From contig NW_019775483.1 of the NCBI RefSeq assembly GCF_001039355.2, forward strand, positions 51,654-115,653: 64,000 bases of DNA. The letters run 5' to 3'. A model generated the notes under the pieces. That model saw only the letters and a program-made list of their open reading frames with translations, did not search any database and was not told the DNA's origin. Source of the stretch: Lingula anatina. Taxonomy: Eukaryota; Brachiopoda; Lingulata; Lingulida; Lingulidae. Every line of letters begins with the position of its first letter. The first letter of the stretch is position 1. Below are positions 35,122 through 46,949 of the stretch, piece by piece. The position numbers and the translations under genes are program-made.

Positions 35122-38100
35122 GCAATATCTGGTATCTGTTTTGGATTTTAGCTTCAGAAGTGTGGGATTTGTATAGGCATCTTTTTATCATAATTCTGTT
35201 AATTAATGCATCTTTTAGACCAGCTTCCATTTTCAGCATGGAGCAAGTCATAAGTGTTCAATGATCCCAATATGGCATACAAATACTTAATATATATAAT
35301 ATATGATATTATATAATTTAACATGTGACATACTTCACTATATGATAAAACTCAATGATAAAACAAATGCCTTAAATCAAAATTGAACAAGAGTCAGTAT
35401 TGATAATATTTTATAAATACCTGTGTTTTTTTACCTTCTAGTACAGTATGTAGTATATATACTAGATACCTGTGTTTTTTTACCTTCTGGCCCAGGTATG
35501 TAGTATTTGTTCTATACAGCTGTGAGCAGGTCGGGTATTATGTCTGGGGCAGGCTGCTGGTTATATTTAGCTTCACACTCTACTGTCTAGAGGCTCATTC
35601 CCAATGAAACTATACTAGTAGTTTTACGTAGATGGATTCAGCTATGCATGGAATCTTACTGAATGAAATCAAATTGACAGTTTTTAAACTGTTAAAACAT
35701 GCCTTCTTTTTGCTTTGAGTAGAATGCAGAGAAGATGTGATTATAATACGAGTACATTGGAAACAGGAGGTGTGTTAATCTGCTTTGTGTACAGTTGATG
35801 CCTGTATAGGATGTTGTAGGGTTAGAGATGTGCATACTAGTAGTCTGAGACCCCATTTCCATAGATTAGATCGACCTACTTTGGATCGACCTAACTCCCT
35901 GGGGGTTCGTGCTGAATAGCTGTCAGCCGGGCGGACACGAAAGTTAATTGCCCCTTACGGCTTGTAGTGGGCGGGGACGGACACTTAAGGGGGATTATCT
36001 GACGGTAGTCTGGTGAGACTCCCCGCGGTGATAGATCGATCTAAAGTTGTGGGAATAGACCCTGAGATGCGCATTGGGCTATGCACATGCATAGTCTGTA
36101 CTAGATATATATGCATATGATATAGTGCACTTATAGTCTGTACTAAACACATGCAGAGTATGCATAAAGCATGTGCCTGGTCTGACCTAATTGCCCAGTT
36201 AGCATGAATTTTTCAACCAAATAATATTTAGGCAAATGAGGATATTTGATGCAGTGATTTATATTCCCAAATAGTGTCATTTTTGTCTTAAGAAAAATTG
36301 TACTAAAGCATATGCTCCCCCTCTGCAATATAAAGACAAAGTATTTAGCTTACTGATAATATATGGTATAGTTTTTAGTGCCAGGTAAAGTAGAAAAAAC
36401 TTGGCATTGTGACTAATACACGTCTGTGGCTTTGAAGGTTGGAGATGAATTAAAGCAGAGGAAGCAGTAGGTCTTGCTGAGGGCTGTAGAGTGGCTGATT
36501 CACCAAAAAAAAAAAAAAAAAAAACTTAACCCTGCATTATAACCAGCTGTTAGTATGCATTTCTACATCTTGACAGCTCCCAAACTCCCCGTTGTCTTTA
36601 ACAGTCAGTCTACTATTAATAGGCCTTTTATAGGTGAATGATAAATTATTGTGCAATTTGAATATAAGTTAAAGGGATAATAACTCTTCGTATGAGATCT
36701 ATATTTCACAATAAAAACATTGTGAACAACTCATAGAAATATAATATATTCTGTTTTACCACAAAAACGGCAGTTATAGCTATTTTTTCTGATATCTGAG
36801 CTTGTCTTTAGATCACATGACCTACATTGATGGCTATACTCTGTTAAATTCTCTTAAGAGATTTTAACAAAAAACCAAACTTTTTAGAAAAAAACCAGGG
36901 ACTAACTTTGAATGTAAAAATGGATTCATTAACCATTGGTAAGTATGGGAAAATTGTTGTTTACTCCAGGAAAATTCATTTTTTGGCCGAAACAAAGAGT
37001 TATTATCCCTTTAAGTAATTAATAGTGGTGAAAATGATAGTACAAAGCTTTGGAGAGATCATTGTGTAGTGTTTTAGATAAAATAATTCTAATCATATAC
37101 TGTTATACTGAGAGTGTTAGAATTAATGTAGCCAGTCGGTAATAGCATTCGGTCTAGTTTCTAGCCATCTCTACGTATATAAATGTACATTAAATACAGA
37201 AAGCATATTATAATGCAGGGACTCTTAGTAAACACCTACTAGTAGCGAATAAAGCGCATAGTGCTATGGTCACATGACATCTTTAGATAATATACCACTA
37301 CTACTGTAGTCATTGAATGGGATGTGCTATGCATGGTAGACTTAGGGCCTATAGCCTCGTTCATTCTCAGAATTCAACATTCTTCTAATGGCTTGGAGGT
37401 GTGTTGTAGACCGTATCATATCATAGGAGTTGATCTCATAGGAATGTTACTCATCAGTTTTCTCAGTGTGCTGGCACTAGATGATGGGCATCTAACACAG
37501 AGATTGCGTATCATACTATGGGTAGAATTTTTATATTATATGAATGTCCACCCCCCCCTCTGCCCCCTCTCCCTCTCTCTCTCATACAACATCAGTTTTA
37601 CTAGTTTTACTACTTGTTACTATTAACATACATGAACTAGGCCAGAAAAATGTTGCTAGTTGTGTTTGGTGTAATGAAACATGTCATATCACCTTACAGA
37701 AATTTATTTTGGATTATCAAGGTTCCATGGCATTAAAGGTCTATGATAGACACAAAATATAAACATTGTTATACTGAAATATACCAGTATATATATATAA
37801 AATCTCGTGTCCTGGCCTGGTAATAAATTAGAAGGTATTTCAGGTGAAGTGTCTGATAAGACTGCTTCCCCTCAGGTGTAGTGTGGTGTCCAGGTGTAGA
37901 TGTAGATCTTAAGGTGTTCTTACCTGTGTAAAGGTATGGGGATGTCATGGTTGGCTTCCTGTCCTGTATGTAATCAGGTGGGAGAATCTAGACACCTCTG
38001 TTGGGGCAGATGGCTGGTTTACATGCAGGGCTATTTCTCTGTGTGGTGAAGAGGTGAAATGCTGCATGCATGGGTGAAATATGGAATGTGCCCCCCCCCA

Positions 38101-41077
38101 CCCCCCCCCCCCCGTATTTCTTGAAAGAAATGTGCTGCTTGGTACCCTTCACTCCTCTTTCCCATTCAAAAAAAAAATAATAATAATAATTAAGTTAAAA
38201 TAAAGAATAAAAAGACAGTGAAATAAAATTAATCTTCTCTCCAGCTCAAGCAATGCTATGAAATTTTATTATAAATCTGGTACATAATCGTCTGCTCTGT
38301 CTACTTCAGAAACTTGACCAACTTCAAGTGTCCCAGAAGAAGCAGAGTCAGGTTGGAGTGAGACATGAGGAAAGTCTTCTACACGAGACGGTCACCAGGG
38401 AGGAAGAACTACAGGCCTACATACGGGAGCTGGAACTGGACTGCAAGGCAGCCAAACAGGCTTTTGAAAGGTAGGGTGGGTGAGTGGGGGGCTGCTTCTT
38501 GGTGAAGCTCATTATTTTTAAAATGAAAAAAAAGGAGAAAAAGAAGTTTGTTGTCCAATGATGTCCAGTACCAGATTTAACCAGACCTTTTAACCTGGAA
38601 GATGGGGCAACTTTTAGAAATAGACGATCAGTAGTTCGTATTGCTGTTCATTGACTTTTTGATTTGAACAAATATGAAATTTTAACTAGAATTTTAATCT
38701 GTTAACTGCTACTAATAACATTTTGTTAACTTTTTTCAACCAGGCTAAAGACAGAGAATGAGCGCCTCCAGGCCTTGTCTAATGAGCTATCCCAGCAGGG
38801 AGAGTCTACACAGAGCCAGTGTGCACAGCTGCGGAAAGAGAACAAGGAACTGAAACATCGAGAAAATCGCAATCTCACAGATTATGCAGAGCTGGAAGAA
38901 GAGAATGTTTCGTTGCAGAAACAGGTTCTTCAGCTTAAGCAGGCACAGGTGGATTACGAAGGCATGAAACACGAGCGCAAACGTCTCCAGGAGGATGTGG
39001 AGTATCTTACTGCTCAGGTGGAAGAAATGGCACACCTGAAAAACATTGTGGAAAAAAATCTAGAAGAGGCCCTCGCTGCAGTTCAGCTTGAGCGTGAACA
39101 GAGGCACTCTCTGAAAAAAGAACTCGATCAGCGCATTGAAAATGAAAGGTTAAAACTGATGCAGAGTAGTTACAATGCCCAATTCAGTGGACTGGATTTT
39201 AATGATGGTTTCAAACTCGGTGGCCATGATGAAAACAACCACGAGTTTGAGATCGATCACAACAGTGATCAGCCAGCCCTGAAAAGGATCGAGGCAGACT
39301 TTTTAGTGTCGACACCAAAAATTGCCCCTGTTACGCCGGTCCAGGGGGACCTGTTCAGCGAGATCCACCTCACAGAGGTGAGAAAGCTGGAGGAGACCCT
39401 GGAACAGACTGAACTGGAAAAATCAGAGATTTCACGGAATTTTGAAGAATCTCAATCACAGCTGGAGGAGCTAAAAAAGGAATTGGAACTTCAAAAGGAG
39501 AAGGTTCAGTCCCTTCAGGCCCACATTAATGCAGTGTCCACTGTCCAAGATGCCAAGTCCCTGGTGGCTGAGCTGGACGACATGGCAATCGTTGACGGGG
39601 ACGAAAACATAGAGGGTATGACAGAAAGTGAGAAAGAAATTCACCAGCTCAGAAAAGCACTTCGTAAACAGGAACTCCAATACTCCACTGCTGTGCAGCA
39701 AATAAATGAACTTCAGGCAGCCATGACAGGTGTCAAAGCTGCCGATTCTGGCGATGACCAAAAGGATGCAATGTCAAAGCTCCAGTCTAAGCTTAGGGAG
39801 TACGAAGACACCATGCAAAATCTCCGATCTGACCTCAGTGCTGCGACAGGTGTTCTGGGTAATACTCAAGAGGAGCTGATTCGCGTGGTGGAGGAACTGG
39901 CACAGCTGTATCACCACGTGTGTGAAGTGAACGGTCAGACGCCGAGCAGGATAATGCTGGAGCACATCAAGGGAATGAGCAGTTTCACTCGCAGGGACAG
40001 CAGCAAGGATCTGGAGGAAAGCGGCAAAGAGGGTTCTCCTGCTGATGCTTCTGAGAATGCAGACAACAAAGGTTGGGGGTTCAGATACATTGATATTATT
40101 TTAACCTGGAAAGAAGGTAGATGAAAAGAACAAAAGGTCCTTGGTTTTGAGAATTCATTGTATTTTAGTGAAAAATATATATGATTTTGATTTTTCCTTT
40201 TCCACATTCAGAGCTGTGCTCGGTCTTCCTTTTTTTCTGACACATGAAACTTTTTTGGGAGTTCATTGTAAGAGAGTGGAGTGGAGGTTAAGAGAGTAGA
40301 CTGATTCTGTAAGATTCTATTTTCTCAAGAACATGACTGAATTTTTGTCTTCCCATTACAGGTGACTCCCAGCAGCCAAAGAAAAAGGAAGAAGAGTCTT
40401 CTTCCAGCAGTTCTGCTCCATCAGGAGACCCCATGGCATGCTGCAAGCTGACAGAAACTCTGCAAGACCAGGTGAAGCACCTGAGTCGCGCTGTCAAACG
40501 CACAATAGAGGCAGCACAGAAGAACAAAGACGGCGATAACATGACGTCTGACGTCGAAGAGCTCCAGGACCAGATTGTGAAACTCAAAGCCATGTTGTCC
40601 ACCAAAAGGGAACAGATTGCTACGCTGCGCAGCGTCCTCAAGGCCAACAAGAACACCGCAGAAATCGCCCTCCAGAATCTCAAGTCCAAGTACGAGAACG
40701 AGAAGTCCATAGTGACCGACACCATGATGAAGCTGAGGAATGAACTGAAGGCATTGAAGGAGGATGCTGCCACATTTTCCTCCCTGCGCGCCATGTTTGC
40801 TCAGCGTTGTGATGAGTACGTCACACAGCTAGATGAGATGCAGCGCCAACTGTCCGCAGCAGAAGAGGAGAAAAAGACCCTCAACTCCCTCCTGAGAATG
40901 GCAATACAGCAGAAGTTGGCTCTGACTCAGAGACTGGAGGACCTGGAGTTTGACCGTGAGCGTCGCAACGTGCGCAGCCGCCAGGGAGGGCGAGGAAAAC
41001 CCAGCGGCAGAGTAAGTCACAACAGTCACTCTCCTTACGATGACCGTCATGCACGTTATCCCAAACGGGACTACTAA
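30697..41077 (+). CDS. BICD: Protein bicaudal D (BICD), dynein-dynactin cargo adaptor
   Basis: Exons: 30697-30912, 38310-38470, 38744-40071, 40362-41077. Phases fit (0, 2, 1), giving 806 aa, the usual family length. BICD links dynein-dynactin to cargo such as RAB6 vesicles. Residues 35-39 are AAEYG, the CC1-box core that contacts dynein light intermediate chain, followed by [10 protein letters not shown]. Further family marks are [21 protein letters not shown] (late in exon 3) and, in exon 4, [39 protein letters not shown] and [16 protein letters not shown], the highly conserved C-terminal cargo-binding coiled coil. Nearly all of it is heptad-rich. Intron 1 is 7.4 kb and carries several transposon copies. 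As listed, the protein ends by reading through a good donor at 41012 ([11 protein letters not shown]...KRDY). Two other ends are possible (exons at 42919 and 43469). Confidence 0.95.
33492..34180. mobile_element. Non-autonomous Harbinger-like element with repeated terminal motifs
   Basis: The left end GGGGCCGGTTTCACAAAGCA is matched by the reverse complement of the right end (agtagttagttag pairs too), giving arms of about 32 bp. A second, inner pair of the same motif (gtttcacgaagcagt at about 33560, and its reverse complement at about 34080) lies inside. An internal plus frame (33674-33958) reads [19 protein letters not shown] then [11 protein letters not shown], which resembles the Arg-rich start of Harbinger (HARBI1-type) transposases. 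The catalytic DDE part is absent. No clear target-site duplication was found. Confidence 0.7.
35590..35830. mobile_element. MITE family 1, diverged copy
   Basis: The left arm reads ggctcattcccaatgaaact, ttttacgtagat and ttactgaatgaaatcaaatt. A partial right arm is ggtgtgttaatctgc. The internal gagtagaatgcagagaagat and ggaaacaggaggtgtgtt match the loop of the 16421-16682 copy. The right end is eroded. Confidence 0.6.
35848..36062. mobile_element. MITE family 2, diverged copy
   Basis: The left end (gaccccatttccatagatta, gatcgacc) and the reverse complement of the right end (ggtctattcccacaacttta, gatcgatc) form an inverted repeat. The middle (agttaattgccccttacggc, ttgtagtgggcggg) is the reverse complement of the middle of the copy at 58860-59067, so the two lie in opposite orientation. 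Confidence 0.65.
36672..37011. mobile_element. MITE, 340 bp, TA target-site duplication
   Basis: The terminal inverted repeat AAGGGATAATAACTCTT on the left matches the right end agagttattatccctt in reverse complement over at least 15 bases. The flanks are TA at 36670-36671 and 37012-37013, as for Tc1/mariner-type insertions. Non-coding interior. Confidence 0.75.
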
Positions 41078-42411
41078 CCTCCTTCTGCTGTAGGTCCACA
41101 GTGATGGTGGTTGGTTAACGATGAACTGACTTATAACCCATGCCCAGTGTCCAGCCGTGGTCAGTCTCCTGCCACTGACCTGAACAGTAGTTGATTGTTG
41201 GCTCTCAGTTGAGGTGCCCATAACACATTTCGAGAGTTTGGTCTTAGTTAGGTTTTTCTTTTTCTCATGCATTCGTTTGCCGCAAATGTAAGATATGCCA
41301 GTTTTGCCGGTGGCTAATGAGGAGACCAGACTCTTTTATATTTCGGTTGGTGGCACCCGTCTCTGATTGAGCCAGAGAAGAGGAAGGCTGGAGGGGTGGC
41401 GAGATGCTCTTAAACCTGAGGAGATTAGAAAGCAAGGCATATTAGTTTTTTGCAAGTCATTGTTACATCATTGTGTAAGCAGAGAATATCACTACCATAG
41501 TAGTCATTAACTAAACGCTTATGACTAATATATGAATGAATGTTTTCACTTTGTAAATACAGACCAGTTACTTAATTTGTGAAATATTTTGATTTAGACT
41601 TGCCTTGCCTTCTTTTCTCTTCATAAAAATGAGCTAAAAACAACTAACAGTCCAAACCATTGGGACAATTACAAGGCTTGGGACGACCATGGTCAAGCAG
41701 TAAGCATCTTTTTGGTGGTCAAGATGACCGTGGTTGTGTCCTTGGAGCCTATATCTGAAGTTTGTTTCAGCAAACCAGAATTTCACAAAGATTTGATTGG
41801 AGGGGTAAAAATTCACTTTGATACAAGTATTAGCCTGGGCTATTACTTTGTGAGCACAGCCATCTAATTTGGCTGTAAATGATTGCAAAGCATGGTTTCT
41901 AGTCTAAAAGTTTCACTGGAGGAGAGAAAAAGAAAAAGAAAATCTGTTATGTTTATCATCTTGTACAGGTGAATTCTATCTGGAAAAGAATGGTGCAAGA
42001 AATTTTAAAATTGATCGCGAAAGTGTTAGCACTCTTCATCATTGCTGTTGCTGTTTATGATTCCCAGAATAAGGCAAATAACATTACTGCATGAATAATT
42101 GGAATTTATTTATCTCAAAGATAACTTATTAATTTTAGATAAGGAATATTACTGATAACAATTAACAATGATGTTTTCGTTAAGTTTAAACTCTGGTTAT
42201 CAGTGTTTAAAAAGGAGGTGGTGGCTTAACATGAATTGTATACAATTTCCATTTATGTAATTTCCCTTCCAGTATTTATTGTCATAGTTATAACTAATAT
42301 ACTGTATTCTCTTTTAGTATTATCGCTACTCATACTACTAGGTAGGGTCATTGTATAATATTAAGTTATGCATGCTGATGACGGCAGGGCTGCACCCCGG
42401 GGCTGAGGTCA

Positions 42412-42431
42412 ACACACACACACACACACAC
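42412..42431. repeat. (CA)n microsatellite
   Basis: Short CA run about 1.3 kb downstream of the BICD stop at 41077. Confidence 0.9.
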
Positions 42432-42918
42432 AGAGATATCCCTTTATGCATTTTGAGGGAGTGATTCCTGGCAGAATGATCTGAACCTCGGGGCGACGCC
42501 CGCCGAATAATGTGACTGTATTATTACATTTCAGTTACATTGTGTGACAATCTGGATTCTGTTCTTATATTGATTTGGTTACAAGGTTGGAGACTTGTAT
42601 TTTTGTTTTTACTTACTGTTAATATTGAAGATGTGAACTGTCATCTTACTTAACCTGCCAGTCTAACTGCAAAGGAACTGTTCTTCCCTATAGCACTGTC
42701 AGCTAATATTCTGTATAAGATTTACAGCCACTTCTTTAATATGTAACTTTATATTATAACATTGTAGACACTGTAAATGATACTTTGTTTTACAATGTTT
42801 CATAATTTTGATAAACTTTTTTTAAAAAAGAAAAATTCTCTCCTTGGTGGTGGGTTGTTGGATTGAAGGGGTTTTTATCACAAATTCACGTGCCGTTTTT
42901 GTTTTTCTTCTTTCTCAG

Positions 42919-42960
42919 CGAAATCGCCGTGAGCGTGATCATCGTGATCAGTGGCACTAA
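42919..42960 (+). CDS. BICD: Candidate alternative terminal exon 2 of BICD
   Basis: Acceptor tttcttctttctcag precedes 42919. If the donor at 41012 (AGA|gtaagt) is used, the reading frame continues in phase 0 as RNRRERDHRDQWH and a TAA stop at 42958-42960, giving a 798-aa protein with a basic/charged tail. There is no direct evidence of use, but a strong donor with an in-frame short stop exon is hard to explain otherwise. Confidence 0.55.
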   Translation, partial: RNRRERDHRDQWH

Positions 42961-43468
42961 CCACCCAGGGGAAGGTAACCAGTTATATTGAGAGATATGA
43001 TTTTATCATTTCTGATTATTTTTTTATATATAAACATATTTATATTTTTGGGTGTAATGTTTGATGCTAAGGGATTTCATTTACTTATATTTCGTATGTG
43101 TAGCAGTAAACGCACACCTATTATAAGATCTTGTTGCTATGGCATGAAAAAAATTTTTTTTTTTTTTTTTTCAATTTTTGATCAGCGAATCGACTGTGTA
43201 TGGACTTGACAGTGGTTATAGGTTGAGGACAGTTCCTTTGTATTGGTACATTGTCAGGGGTGGCAGGTTTACAAATGGATAAACTGTTATGGCTTTTAGC
43301 AAGTTGCTTGTAGTTTTAACCACGTACATTTGTCACATGTATATGTTGATTTTGAAAATATGTTCTATGATATGTGCATTTTAAAGTGTTGTGTATAATT
43401 ACTGTTGAACTGTTTGTGTTATTATCGATACACAGTGACAATTATTTATACTTCCTTTTTTACATCAG

Positions 43469-43507
43469 ACAAGTTCAGATTCAGAAGAAGAAGAAGCGCC
43501 ATCATGA
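43469..43507 (+). CDS. BICD: Candidate alternative terminal exon 3 of BICD
   Basis: Acceptor ccttttttacatcag precedes 43469. From the same donor at 41012 the frame continues in phase 0 as TSSDSEEEEAPS and a TGA stop at 43505-43507, giving a 797-aa protein with a short acidic, Ser-rich tail. This is unlike the basic tail of exon 2 and the His/Ser/Tyr tail of the read-through form. Confidence 0.55.
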   Translation, partial: TSSDSEEEEAPS

Positions 43508-43586
43508 AAGAAAGAAAGAAGAGAGGATGTTAAGGCTAAGCTTGATTGTGCTTTACATGTCTCAAATGCATGAACTGCTATAAGTT

Positions 43587-45267
43587 TGTGCAGACGGCAA
43601 TGTGAGCATGAAATCTTACTGTAGGTGGCACTTGTAGTGCCAAGATGAGACCAAACATGATACAGCTATGCTCAAAGTACTGATGTGGTATAACTTTCTG
43701 GTTGAAATTATATAGAAATACATGAGTAAGAACTTGTACAATGGCTTTAAAAGGTCATTGAAGTCTTGAAGTCTTTAAGTTATAAGGGTTTGGGTGAGCA
43801 GAATGATGAACCACCCCAGACAAGAGCAATGCTGTAGACATTGTAAATGCAGTGCTGTGTGACTGTATTCTATGTAGCTTTATGGCAGCAATGTACGGTG
43901 TACACCTTACACCCTGAAGTTCAGATGCTGTCTGTGGGTGCAGTACATGCAGCTTTATGATGGCAGTTCATGGTGTACACATCACATGCTCCATGGCAAC
44001 AGTGCATGTTATACATATTACATTGCTCCATGGCAACACTGCATAGTGTGTGCCTTACACCCTGAAATTCAGAACATTGATAGAGAAACACCTAAGACGA
44101 CTGATGGTTAGACCACTTTTTAAATTCTGTTAACTGGACACAGTTTTGGCATAGAATGAAATGTTATTCTCTCTCGATGTTCTTGAGCTGTGGAGTTTTG
44201 GGCTTCTCCAGATACACTTGAAATGAGTTATGTATGTCATTGGGGAATTCAAAAATTTGTGTATCTGTTATGATAAAAAGATACCAACACAAACAGTCGT
44301 TGAGATTTAAAAAGACTAATTACTTTATGTAGATTTATAAATAACAATGATTTGTTCTATATGCAATTGATAAACCAAGTCATGATGTTATATTGCTACT
44401 AGTACTAATATATTGTACATTAATGCATCAAGAGATGCTCTAATAATTTGATATCGGCTTTTTTGTAAATGTGCAATTTTGTAATGGATCTTTTCCTTCC
44501 AGCTGTTCTCCTGTTCGTTTATTTAATTAATCTCTGATCATTTAGTCTTTCATCTTATCAGCTGAGTGGATGTGTTCTCCCTGAAGTTTAAACACAAGGA
44601 ACACAAAACGAAGTGCCATGTTACCCTGTGGGCAGAATGTGTACACAGGAGCAGTCAAATTACACTTACTTTTTTTTCGAAAATTATTTAATGAACGGTC
44701 ATGGATTATCAGATACTTGTTCTGAAAATGAGGGCAGGTCAGTAGTTGATATGTATATTTATTGAGACGAGGTGAAGTGAAAGGTTTTATGTATTTAAAG
44801 TGAAATTTTCAGTAGTGTCTGGGCAAAGAAATATAATCAAAAATTTTTGTGGGTGGGTGGGTGGGATTCGACTACTAGTTTTGATTGTCTTTCAGTGTAA
44901 TTTGGAAGCATCAGCAGAAATGTTTGAGGTTACTTTTAAAATGACATTCAAATGGGAATTTTAATCACCAGCAAGATTTTAATGTATAATATTAACAAGA
45001 CAAACTGGTAGAGCTTTTAATATAAATTATTATGTGCACACTTTTAGTTACTTTGTTTTAGATTGGTCAAGGCATTTTACTGTTAGAAACAGTCCACACT
45101 TCTGTTACCAACTTGTAGGTTATGAAGCACGAGTTCAAAATACAGGTAGTTCTGTTTCTGTAGAGTATGTAGATTTATTTGAGTTTGACAGGTTCCTTCT
45201 AAAGCTAAATGCAAAATTTAAGTCTGGTCTCCTAACCTTGTGTATATGCTCATCAACTGTGCAAGGT
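43587..45267. repeat. Duplicated block 2, copy A (1,681 bp)
   Basis: Appears identical to 45269-46949 in every part compared, with exactly equal length, and stops at the n (45268). Confidence 0.93.
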
Positions 45268-45268
45268 N
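45268..45268. other. Assembly gap (single n) between copies of block 2
   Basis: The sequence left of the n (gtgcaaggt) is the end of the repeat. The sequence right of it (tgtgcagacggc) is its beginning. This is the signature of two contigs whose overlap was not merged. Confidence 0.95.
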
Positions 45269-46949
45269 TGTGCAGACGGCAATGTGAGCATGAAATCTTA
45301 CTGTAGGTGGCACTTGTAGTGCCAAGATGAGACCAAACATGATACAGCTATGCTCAAAGTACTGATGTGGTATAACTTTCTGGTTGAAATTATATAGAAA
45401 TACATGAGTAAGAACTTGTACAATGGCTTTAAAAGGTCATTGAAGTCTTGAAGTCTTTAAGTTATAAGGGTTTGGGTGAGCAGAATGATGAACCACCCCA
45501 GACAAGAGCAATGCTGTAGACATTGTAAATGCAGTGCTGTGTGACTGTATTCTATGTAGCTTTATGGCAGCAATGTACGGTGTACACCTTACACCCTGAA
45601 GTTCAGATGCTGTCTGTGGGTGCAGTACATGCAGCTTTATGATGGCAGTTCATGGTGTACACATCACATGCTCCATGGCAACAGTGCATGTTATACATAT
45701 TACATTGCTCCATGGCAACACTGCATAGTGTGTGCCTTACACCCTGAAATTCAGAACATTGATAGAGAAACACCTAAGACGACTGATGGTTAGACCACTT
45801 TTTAAATTCTGTTAACTGGACACAGTTTTGGCATAGAATGAAATGTTATTCTCTCTCGATGTTCTTGAGCTGTGGAGTTTTGGGCTTCTCCAGATACACT
45901 TGAAATGAGTTATGTATGTCATTGGGGAATTCAAAAATTTGTGTATCTGTTATGATAAAAAGATACCAACACAAACAGTCGTTGAGATTTAAAAAGACTA
46001 ATTACTTTATGTAGATTTATAAATAACAATGATTTGTTCTATATGCAATTGATAAACCAAGTCATGATGTTATATTGCTACTAGTACTAATATATTGTAC
46101 ATTAATGCATCAAGAGATGCTCTAATAATTTGATATCGGCTTTTTTGTAAATGTGCAATTTTGTAATGGATCTTTTCCTTCCAGCTGTTCTCCTGTTCGT
46201 TTATTTAATTAATCTCTGATCATTTAGTCTTTCATCTTATCAGCTGAGTGGATGTGTTCTCCCTGAAGTTTAAACACAAGGAACACAAAACGAAGTGCCA
46301 TGTTACCCTGTGGGCAGAATGTGTACACAGGAGCAGTCAAATTACACTTACTTTTTTTTCGAAAATTATTTAATGAACGGTCATGGATTATCAGATACTT
46401 GTTCTGAAAATGAGGGCAGGTCAGTAGTTGATATGTATATTTATTGAGACGAGGTGAAGTGAAAGGTTTTATGTATTTAAAGTGAAATTTTCAGTAGTGT
46501 CTGGGCAAAGAAATATAATCAAAAATTTTTGTGGGTGGGTGGGTGGGATTCGACTACTAGTTTTGATTGTCTTTCAGTGTAATTTGGAAGCATCAGCAGA
46601 AATGTTTGAGGTTACTTTTAAAATGACATTCAAATGGGAATTTTAATCACCAGCAAGATTTTAATGTATAATATTAACAAGACAAACTGGTAGAGCTTTT
46701 AATATAAATTATTATGTGCACACTTTTAGTTACTTTGTTTTAGATTGGTCAAGGCATTTTACTGTTAGAAACAGTCCACACTTCTGTTACCAACTTGTAG
46801 GTTATGAAGCACGAGTTCAAAATACAGGTAGTTCTGTTTCTGTAGAGTATGTAGATTTATTTGAGTTTGACAGGTTCCTTCTAAAGCTAAATGCAAAATT
46901 TAAGTCTGGTCTCCTAACCTTGTGTATATGCTCATCAACTGTGCAAGGT
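45269..46949. repeat. Duplicated block 2, copy B (1,681 bp)
   Basis: Second copy of 43587-45267. It continues into unique sequence after gtgcaaggt (46941-46949). Confidence 0.93.

Larger units (their letters stand above)
30913..38309. other. BICD intron 1
   Basis: The 7.4-kb intron holds a 689-bp Harbinger-like element (33492-34180), MITE family 1 and 2 copies (35590-36062), a TA-flanked MITE (36672-37011), poly-T/poly-A runs (35097-35120, 36506-36524) and a C-run (38092-38112). No further exon is needed: exon 1 aligns with exon 2 without a gap against vertebrate BICD as remembered. Confidence 0.7.

Noticed and set aside
38787-39035. Minus-strand frames inside BICD exons (also 39471-39965, 40288-40794, 40829-41272)
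   Set aside because: Shadows of the strongly coding plus frame, whose family match is certain.
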